From contig CM060197.1 of the NCBI GenBank assembly GCA_030549335.1, forward strand, positions 43,675,654-43,739,653: a stretch of 64,000 nucleotides of DNA, read 5' to 3'. The notes below the pieces were generated by a model. It saw only the letters and a program-made list of their open reading frames with translations. It was not told the origin of the DNA and ran no database searches. The translations under genes and the position numbers were made by a program. This DNA is from Pontederia crassipes (lineage: Eukaryota; Streptophyta; Magnoliopsida; Commelinales; Pontederiaceae). Below are positions 43,766 through 56,254 of the stretch, in pieces (position 1 is the first letter of the stretch; each line of letters begins with the position of its first letter).

Positions 43766-46700
43766 ATGTCTAACCCTCCGCCCCTTTCGTCTTCTTCCCC
43801 TTCCCCAAACCTTAATGCGCCCCTTCCCCCCTTCTCCCTACTCCCTCTCTAAATCGCAGTTGGCTGGAGGTGGCAAGACCTCGCGCTCATGCAAGACCTT
43901 GCAGCTGGCTACGGTTTCCAAACAACGACTGCATGTGATTCAAAGCGCTTCAAAGGATGAGATCGTCATCCATGCTAAGGAGGTTGCTGACCGAGCGGCG
44001 GATCTGAAGCTCGCGCTCATGGGACGGATCCTCATATCGGAATCGCTAAAGTATCTCAAGAACAACCTCTCCACCTTATGGACAACCGTCGCTCAGATCC
44101 AGATCACGGATCTTGGGAATCACTTCTTCATTTTCAAATTCCAAACTGAGGAAGACAGGTTAAGAGTTCTAACGCAAAGTCCTTGATCTTTTAATGGAAA
44201 CATTCTTCATGTTTCGCAGGCTAGAGCTTTCTTCCGACTGCACGAGGAATTGCTCACCACCTCCCCTGTATGGATTCAACTTCCAGGGTTGTCATATGAA
44301 CTGGGTGACGCCAACACCATCTTGGGCATTGCGGGGATCTTCGGCAAACCATTGAAAATTGATCAACAGACTGCAAAAGGTGAACGATTTCGGTATGCAA
44401 GGGTTTGTATTGAATTCGATTTGTCCCTCCCAGTGAAGCAGGGAACATGGATTAAACTCCCCGACGATACTCGTTACTTCCAACTAGTTACTGATGCGTT
44501 AGATTTGTAACAATAAAATTTGCTAGCAAGTGCACTAGTCGCTCAAGTAATATAGTAATAGGAGTAAGAGTGTCGAACCCACGAGGAATATTATTAATTC
44601 AATATATGAATTTATAAATTAATAAGAGAGGAAAAACATGGATTTTTGGAAAGAGGTTTTATGAAAATAAAATAAATAAAATAAGATAAAGATAAGATAG
44701 TGGTGTTGAAGTTAGGCCTTAGGATGAAAATAGATTAGGATAAATATTTGAACCATAAAAGATAAATTTAATCTTTAAAGATGGATTAGATTCTCCCTAA
44801 AGTAATCTAACATGATTAACTTGTGGTCTCCACGACTGGCATCCCTCAATTTAATCATATAGAACTATCTTAATTTAATAAGAATTGAAGTCTCCACGAC
44901 TGGTACCCCCAAAATCGTATTAAAATTAAGATGCATTAAATTGGATTCTCTAGACTATTAATCACTCCACAAACTGGTATAGATTAATAGACCACACAAA
45001 CTTGATTCTCCACACACTAGTTATCAAATTTATGTCAATTATTAATTCTAAATAAAATCAATTATAATTAGTATAATAAATTCTGAAATTAAACACTCCA
45101 CAAACTGGTATAGCCTAATTCAGAAATTTAATTAACTAATATAAAAGCATTAAACACAATTAATAATTGATCAGAAAAGATTAAAACAAATAAAGTAGGA
45201 TCCAAACATTTTCCTTCAATTAATAATCTCCTACAATAATAATCTTAAAAACATGGAGTTCATCCTAGAAATTCTGGAGAGATAATAACAAAATAACAAT
45301 AATAATTGAAAGAATTACACCCAAAATAGAAGTAGAGCTCTTGAATTGGGCAGACAGTCGGGCAGCCTCTCGGACTTGATCAGGGTCACGAACAACCTCC
45401 AGCCGTCGCACCTCTCTCCTCTTGGTCGTAGCCTGTAGAGCTCACGACTCGCCGTGAAAGAAACCTGAACTTCAGAGCACCCATTGAAACGATGGATTCT
45501 TCACGTATTTATAGGGTGCGGACGGACTTCAATTTGATCTCGGCCGTAACATGATACGGTTAACTTTAAATTTATAAGATAAACTCGGCCAAAGATAAAT
45601 CATTTTATCATTACGCCCAAAGATAAACCCTTTTTATCTTTACTCCCTTAGAGTCTCGGCCGTAAGGAAAATATTTTATCTTTACTCCTTTCCATTACTC
45701 CCAAAAGATAAAAATCCTTTTATCTTTACGCCCAAACAATTTTATCTTTACACCTTCGTATATCGGCCAAAACGGATGATTTCAATTGCCATTACTCCCT
45801 CCAAATCTCGGCCGTAAGGAATGAACTTATCTTGTTACGCCCAAAAGATAAAATCAATTGATTGTTACACCCTTCATCTTCATGCCATTACGCTCTCCGA
45901 ATTTCGGCCGTAACATCTTTATCTTCATGCCATTACGCCCTCCGAATTTCGGCCGTAAGGAAGGACTTCTCCTGTTATGCCCAAAAGATAAAAACATTTA
46001 TCTTTACGCCTTCAAATGTTAGCCGTAACAAAGAATTAAATCTTGTTACTCCTTTTGAATCTCGGCCGTAAGAATTAATTTCTTTGAATTTCGGCCGAGA
46101 TTCGAATTTTCCTGCAAAATAATTATCCAAGTTTAGTTAATCCATCCATAATTAAAATATTTAGAGAATTTAATAATTAAAATTGATAAATCCGGAATTA
46201 CGATTAAAAGTGACTAAAAATGATGCATGCCATGATCAAATTATAGAAAATTTAATTAAAATAATTAACTAAAATATGTTGTATTTTGCATGCATCAGTT
46301 ACTTATGAACACCTTCCTCTATTTTGTTTCAACTGTGGTCGCATAGGACATGCATTAGATCTGTGTCTGACGAGGCAGAACGAGTCCGGGTTGTTGCCGG
46401 TCGGCAAAGATGAAGTCCTGTTGTACGGTACATGGATGTGATCCAATGTTGCTCCCCGTTGGCGGCGTCCTCCGATCTTCTCAGATGGGAACGGCCGTGC
46501 TGGACACCAGGGGGAGCCGATTCGATCTGGGTCCTTGGGCTGTCAATCGGTTCACTAGCCTGAGCCAGTCCTTGGCGATGACACGGTCGCCCTAGCGCCT
46601 TCTCATCCTAGCCATCCACGTGTGCTTTCTTCTGATCATCACAACGGTATAATTTCTTCACCCTCTCTTACCTCGGTCACTAATCACGTGGACTGTCAGG

Positions 46701-47156
46701 TAGTGGAAGATATTAACCGGATGTCGCCATGTGGCCCCCTTGCATCAAATGGCGGAAATCATTCCTAGAAAACATCAAAATGACTTCTCATGTCTCTCTA
46801 CTCCTCCCCCTCCTGCTCAGGGTCTCTGCGGGCCTCCAACGTAGACCTTAGAAGCTACAACTTTTTCTTCTACATCTAAACCTGATCACACACACAATGA
46901 CTTGGTGACCCAGGTTTTAGAACGTTTCAAATCTCCCACGCAACGTGGTAGCATGGAGGATAATACGGAGGAGGACTCGGAGGAAATGGATGAAGACATT
47001 CTGGCTGACACTTGCCCGGAGCCTAGAAGAAGCCGGAAAGCCACTTCTCGTTTCTTTTCGCCATCTCCTTCCTTCTCAAAAAAGAAGGCAGGGAAGAAAA
47101 AGAAAGGTAAGGCCTCTTCCCTGCATACTCGTTCTAACTCATTTCCCAATCCATTA
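43766..47156 (+). pseudogene. LINE ORF1 (DUF4283 and CCHC zinc knuckle), interrupted
   Basis: The part before the insert (43766-44491) encodes, after an early frameshift near 43850, a basic stretch and LYLKNNLSTLWTT-like text, then the DUF4283-type domain with PVWIQLPGLSYELGDANTIL and GTWIKLPDD. After the solo LTR the frame resumes at about 46303 with LFCFNCGRIGHALDLC, a C-x2-C-x4-H-x4-C knuckle. A stop follows near 46438; an acidic then lysine-rich tail is open at 46902-47159 (EEDSEEMDEDI... and KKKAGKKKKGK). The protein would bind LINE RNA. No function is expected. Confidence 0.8.
44492..46297 (-). mobile_element. Solo LTR (1806 bp) of an Athila/Tat-like family inside the LINE
   Basis: The termini are TGATGCG and GCATCA, with a perfect 5-base target duplication GTTAC at 44487-44491 and 46298-46302. 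On the minus strand it begins TGATGCATGC and ends CGCATCA, the same terminal pattern as the LTRs at 28642 and 33288. It shares GTGTCGAACCCACGAGGA (near 44570) with their reverse complement. No interior or second LTR is present, as expected after LTR-LTR recombination. It has internal repeats: CTCCACGACTGG/CTCCACAAACTGG units (44830-45110) and CTCGGCCGTAAG/CGCCCAAAAGATAAA units (45530-46090). Confidence 0.9.
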
Positions 47157-47201
47157 TAAGAATTGGAGGACGTTCCTCCTCCCCCCTTCTCCAATTAATC
47201 A

Positions 47202-50200
47202 ATGAAGATAATCGTTTGGAACTATCGTGGAGCTCTACGGAGCAAAGTTAGAGATCAGCTATGGAACCTAGTCAAGAAGAATGCACCGGACATCATTATC
47301 TTATTGGAAACCCATGCATTAAGTAAGTCATCAGAACTCATTATTAAGCGTCTTGGTTCAAACTAGACAGGGTGTCATCAGACGGGATCTAGTGCATCAG
47401 GGGGCATTCTTATTGCCTAGCAAATTGGTATTGCAAAAAATTCTCTGCTTAATACATCCTCCCAACATATGACTGCAGTAATTACTATAGAGAATTTTTT
47501 CTTTCTTCTATCTGCTATTTATGCTAGTACCCTTCCGGCAACTAGAAATGAATTATGGCGTTCATTAGGCGAATTAAATTTTGATAACATTCCCTGACTA
47601 ATAATGGGTGATATGAATTCTATCAATATACCTGAGGACAAACGTGGTGTGCACCTTTTACTCTTAAGAAATCAATAAGAACTTTTAGGAACTTATTACA
47701 GCAACAAGGTCTAATAGACATTCTTCTGACCGGATCACAATACACTTGGTGTAATAATCGAGCAAACAATGCTAGAATTTTATGTAAATTAGACCGTGCA
47801 CTAATTAATCATCTATGGCTTCTACCCTTCCCAAATAATGAACTCACTGTCAGAGGCACCTCTGACCACTCTCCAATTTTCTTGAACACTGATCATAAAT
47901 CACATAGATCTAAATCCTTCAAGTATGAACACTTCTGATTTGATTATCAGCAACCTAGACAAATTGTACATGACACCTGGCTTAAGAGGAATGCTCACAC
48001 TTCCATATTCAAATCTTTAGAGCAAATTAAAAAAGAAACAATTAAATGGAATAGAATTGATCTGAGTATGCTGGAAATCAGGGCATCAATTGTGAAACAA
48101 GAAATTTCTAATATGGAACAGAAAGATGCAAAGCAAAACCTGACTGATCATGAGCTAAAAATTTTAAGATCTAAATATAATTAGCATGCTGCCTTTCTCA
48201 GACAGATTAGTATAAAATGGTGGACAAAATCTAGAGTAAATTGGATTAAAGACGGGGATAAAAACACTAAATTCTTTCGTCTAAGTACAATTGTTAGACA
48301 CAGAATAATCAAAATAAATATGATTAAAGATGATAATGGTAACATGATCACTGACGACACTGGTATTCAAACTTGCTTTGTTAACCATTACTCAAATATG
48401 TGGGCTCCTGTGCTTGTTTCTCCAATCACTGCAAAAAAATTAAAGATTCCTTCTAGCACCTGACACTAGGAAAGGCTCCTGGTCCAGATGGATTTACTAC
48501 TGATTTTTTTAAAAACTATTGGGAAATTATTGGAAGGAATATCTACCTAGAGATCCAGTCATTCTTCATTCATAATCAACTACCTACTGGCTCAGAATTT
48601 ACTTCACTCACTTTCATACTTAAGAAAAATAATCCAGTTTCTATAGCTGACTACATGCCTATCTCTTTATGTAACATTAGGTACATGGTGATTGCTAAGA
48701 TTCTTGCTAATAGACTAAGACCTACTTTGGAAAATTTAATCGACATAAATCAATCTGCCTTCGCCAAAGGGAGGTCTATCCAGGACAACCTTATGATGGC
48801 CCAAGAAATCGTTCACTCTATGGCCAGGGGTAGAACCAAATACTTATTACTTAAAGTCGATATGGAGAAAGCATTTGATAGTGTGTCTTGGATGCTGTTT
48901 AAAATGTCCTCAGCCTCATGAAATTCCCTCCCAAGTTCATTGCTTGGATCATGACCTGTATTCAGTCCCTATTTATACTTGCAATATAAATGGATCTTTT
49001 CCCCAAAAATTTAAAGGTCATAGAGGGTTGAGACAGGGGGATCCTTTATCACCTTATCTATTCATTTTGGTGTCCCAAATTTTCACTTCATTATTAAATG
49101 ACCATGTCAGCAGAGGGCTTATCAAACCTTTTAAAATTGGTACCCTGCCCATCAGTCATTTATTATATACAGATGATCTGCTAGTATGCATGGCTGCTTC
49201 TGCTCCCAATTGCTTAAAACTGAAAGAAATTTTCAATCAATATAAGAGGTTAACCAATCAAAGTGTTAATCTGAACAAATTAGCTATTTATCTACTCCCA
49301 AAGTTCCACACTACAAGAAAACAATTGATTAAAAATATTCTGAATATCAAAATTGATTCTTTTCCTTTCACTTATCTTGGGGTACCAATTTCCTATAAGC
49401 ATATCAATAGAAGATCTATGCATTACTTGGAAGCCAAAGCTCATAGCAGATTAGCTAGCTGGAAAAAGAAAACACTCACTCAAGCTGGGAAGATCACCCT
49501 GATCAAATCTACCCTATCATCAATACCAAATTACACTCTCAGCTCTCTTCATGTGTCTTCAGGTCTAATTGACTTTCTGGAACGTATATCTAGATCCTTT
49601 TTGTGGTCTTCGTCGGGTGAGAAGCAGGGTCTACATCTAATCAATTGGGAAACTACATGACTGCCAAAGCATGATGGTGGCCTTGGAATTAAATCTCTAA
49701 AGCTCATGAAAACTGCTCTTCTGGCCAAGAAAATCCTACCCATTCTAAATAACTCTCAGGACTTATTTACTTCAGTAGTTATCCATAAGTAGGGAAGTAC
49801 TCATCCATGGAATCATAATCATAGTAACCAGAATAAAAATCAGGTGCTGGAGACAACTAATGCAAACATTGGATAAAATTAAACTTGGATTCCGAAAGTA
49901 CATTGGTAATGGTTTTACTACTCATGCTTAATGTGATCCATGGCTTTTCAGTACTCCAATTAACTACATGCCTACTTATGTCAATATTCATTCGCCTTTG
50001 AATACTTATATGATTGTTGATCTTATCTTGAATAATACCTGGAATGTTGATATTCTGTCCAATTGCTTTGCCCCACGTTTGGTAGATAAAATTCTTGACA
50101 TTAAATTGCCTACTTTCCCCAAGGATGATACATGGGTTTGGGTTCCAGATCATTCTGGAATTCCTTCTGCTCAGTCGGTATATAACTTTATTTGTAAGCC

Positions 50201-51110
50201 ACCGGTGCCGTCTGGGCATGCTGGATGGCTTGGATGGAATAGAATCTGGAGCATCAAGGTTCCCCCAAAAATTCAAGTTTTTGTTTGAAAGTTAGCTCAC
50301 ACTAGTTTGCCTACTAAGCATATGCTTATTAGATTCAGCTCTTCTATAAATCCTGTGTGTACATTATGTGGTTCTGATATTGAAACAAACGAACATCTAT
50401 TTTTCAAATGTCCCATTGTTTCTCGGGTGTGGGAACTATTTTAGTGTAAAACTAGTTATACCTTCAGGTTTTTGCACACTTGGGGGGATGGAAACTGGGT
50501 GTTGGAAGGCAGTGATCTCCCTGACACTTCTTCTATTTCTAACTTTCAGACCCTCTTTGCCTTAACCTTTTGGGGTATTTGGAAAATGCGTAATGATGCT
50601 CATTTTAATTCCATCCAAGCAACCCATGCTAAGGTCTGGTCGCGGGTCTTGACTTCATACTATGAGTTACAAACACCTATTCCAAGGGGACTTCCCCTAC
50701 GAACCATACCTTGGATCGCTGGGAGCCTCCTCCCCAATCCGTGTTCAAATTGAACACAGATGGTTCTTTTGTGAGCCATGGGGAGGGGGGAGTAGGTACT
50801 TAGTGCGAAACTCTAATACCATTTTCTTTTGTGCAGGGGATGGTCCTGGCAAATTTCACTCGGCGCTGGAAGCTGAAACATGGGCAATTAAGTGCGGCTT
50901 AAGGCATTGTATCAAGCTTGGCTTGCAAAGGATCATTTCGAAAACGAACTCGTCTTCTACTGTTTCAATCATCAACCGGGATGTTGTCTATCCATGGAGA
51001 ATAAAAAACATTGTGTCTGATATTTGGATTCTGATTTCAAAATTTTCAATTTACTTGTAATCATGTGGGCAGATTATGTAATGCTGAAGCGGACTTTTAG
51101 CGCATTTTGG
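47202..51110 (+). pseudogene. LINE ORF2 (endonuclease, reverse transcriptase, RNase H-like)
   Basis: Starts MKIIVWNYRG, the usual N-terminus of the APE-type endonuclease, with LIMGDMNSI near 47600. The RT domain contains LANRLRPTLENLIDINQSAF (48700-48760), KVDMEKAFDSVSW (48855-48895), LRQGDPLSPYLF (49030) and the catalytic YTDDLL (about 49170; FADD is commoner). A zf-RVT-like FLWSSSGEKQGLHLINWE is followed by an RNase H-like segment at 50745-51050. At least ten stops and several frameshifts break it, for example TAG at about 47368 and 47420 and frame changes at 48900. It would nick and copy LINE RNA into target DNA; this copy is inactive. Confidence 0.88.
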
Positions 51111-51219
51111 TAGACGATCGAATAGCGATCTTTTTTGGGAAGATGATCCACCTCCGGGTATCCTTAATATTTTGTATGAACTTTAGTTAATGAAAGCATT
51201 CTGTTTTTTTTTAAAAAAA

Positions 51220-51500
51220 GATATCAATGGATCTCTTTTTTTATTTAAGATTATGATTCACTTTATTTTTTTTACATCCATCATTGATCTCATATCTAAT
51301 GATTTAAATAGTTGTATATTCACTAAATTCATACTACTATAACAAACATTTTTTACGGACTCTCGTTATACTATTTTTTATGAATTTATTTTTTTCAAAA
51401 AAATTCGTAAAAAGAAATCATCATTAATTTTAAATATATATATTTATACTTCATAAATTCATATTCTTGGGATCTAGTATATTTTAATAAGATTTAGTCT
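51220..51500 (+). repeat. Detached 3' flank of gene copy 3
   Basis: It continues the duplicated noncoding sequence broken by the LINE. TTATTTAAGATTATGATTCA and ACAAACATTTTTTACGGACT match 7065-7180 downstream of gene copy 1, through to TAGTATATTTTAATA. Confidence 0.8.
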
Positions 51501-52201
51501 TCCTGCTACCGAGATGCTTCCTACCATTTGACGCGTTCGATCAAGAATCAATGGCTCACATGTAATCGCATTGTTCAGTAGATTATTCCATCGGTTCACG
51601 TGCATCTTCGGCGGGTTCACGCACATCTTCTACTTCTTCTTTGTCACCAGCCACTTTCCTTCTCTGACACGTTCTTGCCGGCTGATCTATATTCTCCGAT
51701 GTAGCTGTTCAACGTCACCACCTTGTTCCCCTGCAACCACAGACCCCACGCTGTCGGCCGCTCCCCTCTTCTCCACTGCAGCGGTCCTTTTGCAACTCCA
51801 CCTCACCGCCTCGTCGTGTGCCCGCCACGCGATCGCCTTGCCACCTCACCTGAATGACATCGGCCGAAGTAAATGAGGAGATCGACGAAGAACATCAACA
51901 AGGGCGGGATCCCCGGGAAAGATCATGGCTTGCGTGAGGGGCACGAACCAGAGATGAGAGGCAAGCGCGTTCGGCGAGCGAAACTCGCCGGTCTCGCTCA
52001 ATCGCCAGAGCATTCGACGGCGAGCCTCGCAAGTTCAGAGAGCACGATTTCGGCGCCGAGAGATTCGTTTGACGAGCACCCACGATAGAGGAAGTGATTA
52101 ATCGAACCAGTCGAAAGAACGCCTCACTTAAATCGACAGAAGGGCGGCTGAATGCGCGTGCATCACACGAACAAAAAGTTAGGGAGCATCTTGCTATAGG
52201 A
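51501..52201. other. Unassigned, moderately GC-rich DNA
   Basis: Frames at 51571-51876 and 51873-52088 on the plus strand and 51895-52083 on the minus strand are not recognisable as proteins. GC content rises at 51700-52080. It could be a degraded coding or LTR fragment; no call made. Confidence 0.3.
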
Positions 52202-52682
52202 CATGTAAATTTATAGGGACCCTCGACTCAATTTGCCGAGTTTGGTCGGGTCGAATTTGATCGGGTTTCAATTTCTTTTGAGGCTGGACCCGACCAATCC
52301 GACCCGGCCAGGTCGGGTGGTCGGGTTATCCGACTATATTTTTTCTTTTTTTTTTAATTTTAATGTAAAAAAGCATTTACTATTTTATTTTAAATGCAAA
52401 ATAAAGTATTTGTAGGCATAAAAAATATTATTCTAAATATCTAAATATTATTCTCTATTTAAAATATATTATTTATATATTTTTAAAATTTTAGATGGTA
52501 TAAAATACTTAAAATAAATGAAAAATCATTTAAAATTAAAAAAAAGGTCGGGTTGGCGGGTCGGGTCGGGTCAAATCGGGTTGGATTTTACCCTAAGTGG
52601 GGTCGGACCGTCCGACCCGACCCCACCCCACCCAGGGTCGGATTTGATACTCGGATCCGATCCGGTGAACACCCCTATAAAT
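52202..52682. mobile_element. MITE-like GGTCGGG repeat, copy 2
   Basis: The ends TATAGGGACCCTCG and CCGGTGAACACCCCTATA are inverted. The arms are dense in TCGGGTCGGGTC-type motifs around a T/A-rich core. It shares TCGGGTGGTCGGGTTATCCG with 15881-15900. The duplicated base pair TA at both ends may be the target site. Confidence 0.6.
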
Positions 52683-55600
52683 TTTAATTCTTCGTAAATT
52701 TGCATTTATTTATATTTTATAATAAATCAATAATAATAAAACAAAACTCTCGTAGATATAGATTAAAATAGCTGAACCCACATAAATCTCGATGTTTATT
52801 AATGCTTTTAATATATAATAATTTAGTACTTAATTGCTTATACTACGCAAGTACCTATACTACTCATGAAATATGAATTATACAATATATTACTATTTAT
52901 CATTTAATATATTTATTAGATACTTATCAATTAATTTTGTATATAAGGTTATAAAATATAAATTATAACATTCTGCTCTTGCTTATTCAATCTGAACTTT
53001 GAAGTCTCAAATCTTCTCTTTCTCTCTCACGCTCTTACCAATTTTCACTCGAAAAGTGGGTGGTGGGTTTAAAAAATGTCTATTGTGAAAATACTATCAT
53101 AAAATGTACGAACTTAGGGCCTTCGACTAATACCAATGGGAGTTTGAAAATCCTAATTGATGCATTTGATTATAGAATCTTATAACTTGCTTTGATGCAG
53201 ATACTCGAAGTCTCGAACACAAGATCAGAAATATATCTTATAACTTAGTATATAGTAAATTAATTATTAGCACTTAACTATCTATATTACTAATTACTAA
53301 TGTTATAAACTTATACTGATATGATATTATACTATTATGAAATATGAATTATACAATAAATTATAATATATATTAAATATTTACCAATTAAGTTTATAAT
53401 TATAACTCAATTATTCATTTAATCATTTTACATAGTTATTTATTTGTTAATGATTTAGTGACTTAACAAGTTAACATATTTAAAATTTAACTATATAAAT
53501 ATTATATAATAATATAATAATAATTAGAGTAGTCACTGCTCACTAAGTAATGTATTATAGAATAATAAATACTAACTATATTATATAATAATGTAATAAG
53601 TAAAATAAAAATTGGAAAGGTTGAAATTGAAGAAAAAAATGAGTCATCGGCACGGCAGGACGCGGCCCGGCCAGGCCGGACGTGAATCGTGTCGGGATGA
53701 AAATTTGTCACTTTGGCACGGCTCGGCACGCGACACGGTCAAGGCATATGATCCATCTGTCCATCTTTAAATATACATTTAGGGAGAGAGAAATAGTTTT
53801 TTGCACTTCTATTTTTTATATTTTCATTTCCAAAAAAAATTCTTTGCTACTCTAAGATTATTTATTTGGAATACAGAATTTAATTTATTTTCAAAATACT
53901 AATTTCAAACATGTATTTTAACTAAAACCAATATTATCAAAGTAATAAATAAATGAATGTGAGAACTCTCGTACTTGTTTCTAACAAAATTGATGCTCAT
54001 AAAAAATAAGTCAATTTTTTTATACCACTGACAAAGACAAAGATAAAGATGTTGTTTAAGTCTATATAAGGACTTTTCATGCCTATATATCCTTCTCATC
54101 ATCTCATACCTGCCCAAGGTGTTGGTTCCAGGGGTCAAATTGGAAGCTATTAACTTCGATCAAGCCCAAAACATAATCTTACTGAATCAATTGTAACCAT
54201 TTGTGGCGAAATATGAAATTTGATTCAGCTGGTGTGTGTCCTTACAAATCTACAATTCGAAGACATTTTAACTAAAGCTTTGTTTAGATGGAGTGATTTC
54301 TTTTACCTAAAGACATTTTAACTTATAATAAGCAATCTCATGGATTTTTTTTACCCATACATATATTTGGTGTTTTCTGATGCCAAATGCCCTCGTACTA
54401 TGCTACCAATGACATCCGAAATGCATAAAAGTTCATAATTTCATATCACAGGGGACATGACGAAGCTGTCTTTAGTTTGCTATGCTGCTCTCCATTTCCA
54501 ATCGCTGTCTTTCCATAATTGCAACATGTACTTTATTAGACACATATATGCCGCATCTCTGCAGAATTTTGAAATATAGGAACAGAGCAACATACCAAGA
54601 TTTGAAGAAGAAGAAAAAAAAAACTCTCAAACGAACGACCAGAAAGAATGAGGACAGAAGCTGCTAATTCACGAAGGAACTTATAAATCCTCTTTGATAT
54701 ACAATTAGTTATCGAAGAAAATGATATTTTAAAAAAAATGTATTTTTTTGTGAGATGAAAAAATATTGATGCATGATTACCTTGTTACGCCCCCACTTAT
54801 TAAAAAAGTTTGATCAGAGCATCAGGACGAATCCCCACTTCTCTTCAACATAAAAGAACCACCGGGGGCGGAAGAGTGGCACCAAATCAAGTTTGTAAGT
54901 AAGAGATGATCACAAAGATTGGCACGACGATGATCACCGACGCGAATCCCAAACTGTCATTTATAAGTTGATGATAAGTCCACTAACCAGCTAAAGGGTG
55001 TTCATCTTCTTCCCCTCGTTAAGTTTCATGATAAATCTAAAATCTCTCAGTCGATGATAAGTGAGTTTGACTGCTTTGGAACAGAAATCTCATCGAGCTC
55101 CTTAGCAATTTCATGTAGTTGGGTGTTTTCTCAGAGCACAATTCGTTATACTTAAAAAGGTTACACGCGTATGCAGATTGTTTCAGCGGATCCTAAAAAT
55201 GAATACTTGGAATTTTATATATTGGGTCTGGACATGCAAAATCTGCTTTGTCTGGTTTGGGATTAAAAATTCAGAGTTGGCATGCATTTTCTTACAACTT
55301 CTGTGATGATCTTTTTTATTTTCCCTCTGATTGCAACTTGTGCTGGTGAATTTACTCGTTATTGGAGTTCCCCAAAATCCTGTCAGTGAAGATTAATCGT
55401 CGTCGAATTCAGTTCTGCTCCAGTAAACTTTAGGAGTCAGGAACACTTTTGTTGACTCATTTTCTACTTGCCTTGTCCTAGAAGTTGTAACAGGAGTATT
55501 AACTCTTACTGGAATTACAGTTCTGTTAGCTTTGTATTTGTAGGTTTCTCCAAATTGTATAATTATGTGACATCTGGGTCATCCTCTTCTTGTCCCAAAC

Positions 55601-56254
55601 ATTAAAAATTATAAATATCAAGAAGTCGTTTGTCCCTTTCTATGCTGCTCTGCATTCCAATCAGACAAACTTCACAATTACGTGGCTTGTTAGAATTATG
55701 AAACGTTACAAGGTTATGTTGAGACCAACAACAGAATTACTGGTGGCATAACAAGTTTTCACATGAACAAAAAATTGAAATGTAGAGCAGCTCATTGACA
55801 TTTAATGCAGTGCAAGAAAATAAAAGAAAATGAGGACAGGCTATGAAACATTCCTCTGCACTCAAACAAAAGAACACAAATCCAAGGGGGACTCTCCATG
55901 CATACAACAAATAAGCTGTTACAGAAAATTCAGTGTCCTAATATTTAAATTATACTAATGGCATATGCACACACGATCGTCTGCTTAAAATTCTCCATCT
56001 TCACATAAACATGTTCTTAGCTTGGACTGCCTGAAATGGCACCTTGTTCAAACTGGTATATCTGAGGAGATAAACAGCAGCATCTGATACAGTGCTTTTT
56101 CCATGGAGAAAGAGGAGTTGAAGGCAATCAAATTCGAAACATATTATGAACTCGTTACAAGCTGTTTTATCTCACTCTGTAATAAGAACAGCATCACTAA
56201 CTAATTACAAGTGACGAGCCCCTTGTGTATAAAGCACGCTGACCAATCCAAAGC
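52683..56254. other. AT-rich intergenic DNA with a GC-rich repeat scrap
   Basis: No gene is recognised. 53640-53745 is a GC-rich scrap with CGGCACG, GGCCCGGCCAGGCCGG and GGCACGGCTCGGCACG motifs, a type of TE terminus common in plants. A similar scrap lies at 8200-8240. The rest has short frames only. This may include the 3' region of the remorin gene at the right end. Confidence 0.4.

Larger units (their letters stand above)
43730..51219 (+). mobile_element. L1-type LINE, degenerate, split by a solo LTR
   Basis: Order: ORF1 with DUF4283-like domain and CCHC knuckle, ORF2 with endonuclease, reverse transcriptase, zf-RVT-like region and RNase H-like tail, then an A-rich end (AAAAAAA to 51219). 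Flanking repeats of 15 bases, starting GATATCAA and ending GATCT, lie at 43715-43729 and 51220-51234 with two mismatches. It is inserted in the duplicated 3' flank of gene copy 3. Without the 1.8 kb LTR its length is about 5.7 kb, normal for a full L1. Many stops make it inactive. Confidence 0.9.

Noticed and set aside
51571-52088. Frames of 101 and 71 codons near the end of the copy 3 flank
   Set aside because: Low-complexity Ser/Pro/Arg-rich products with no partner elsewhere; kept only as an unassigned GC-rich stretch.
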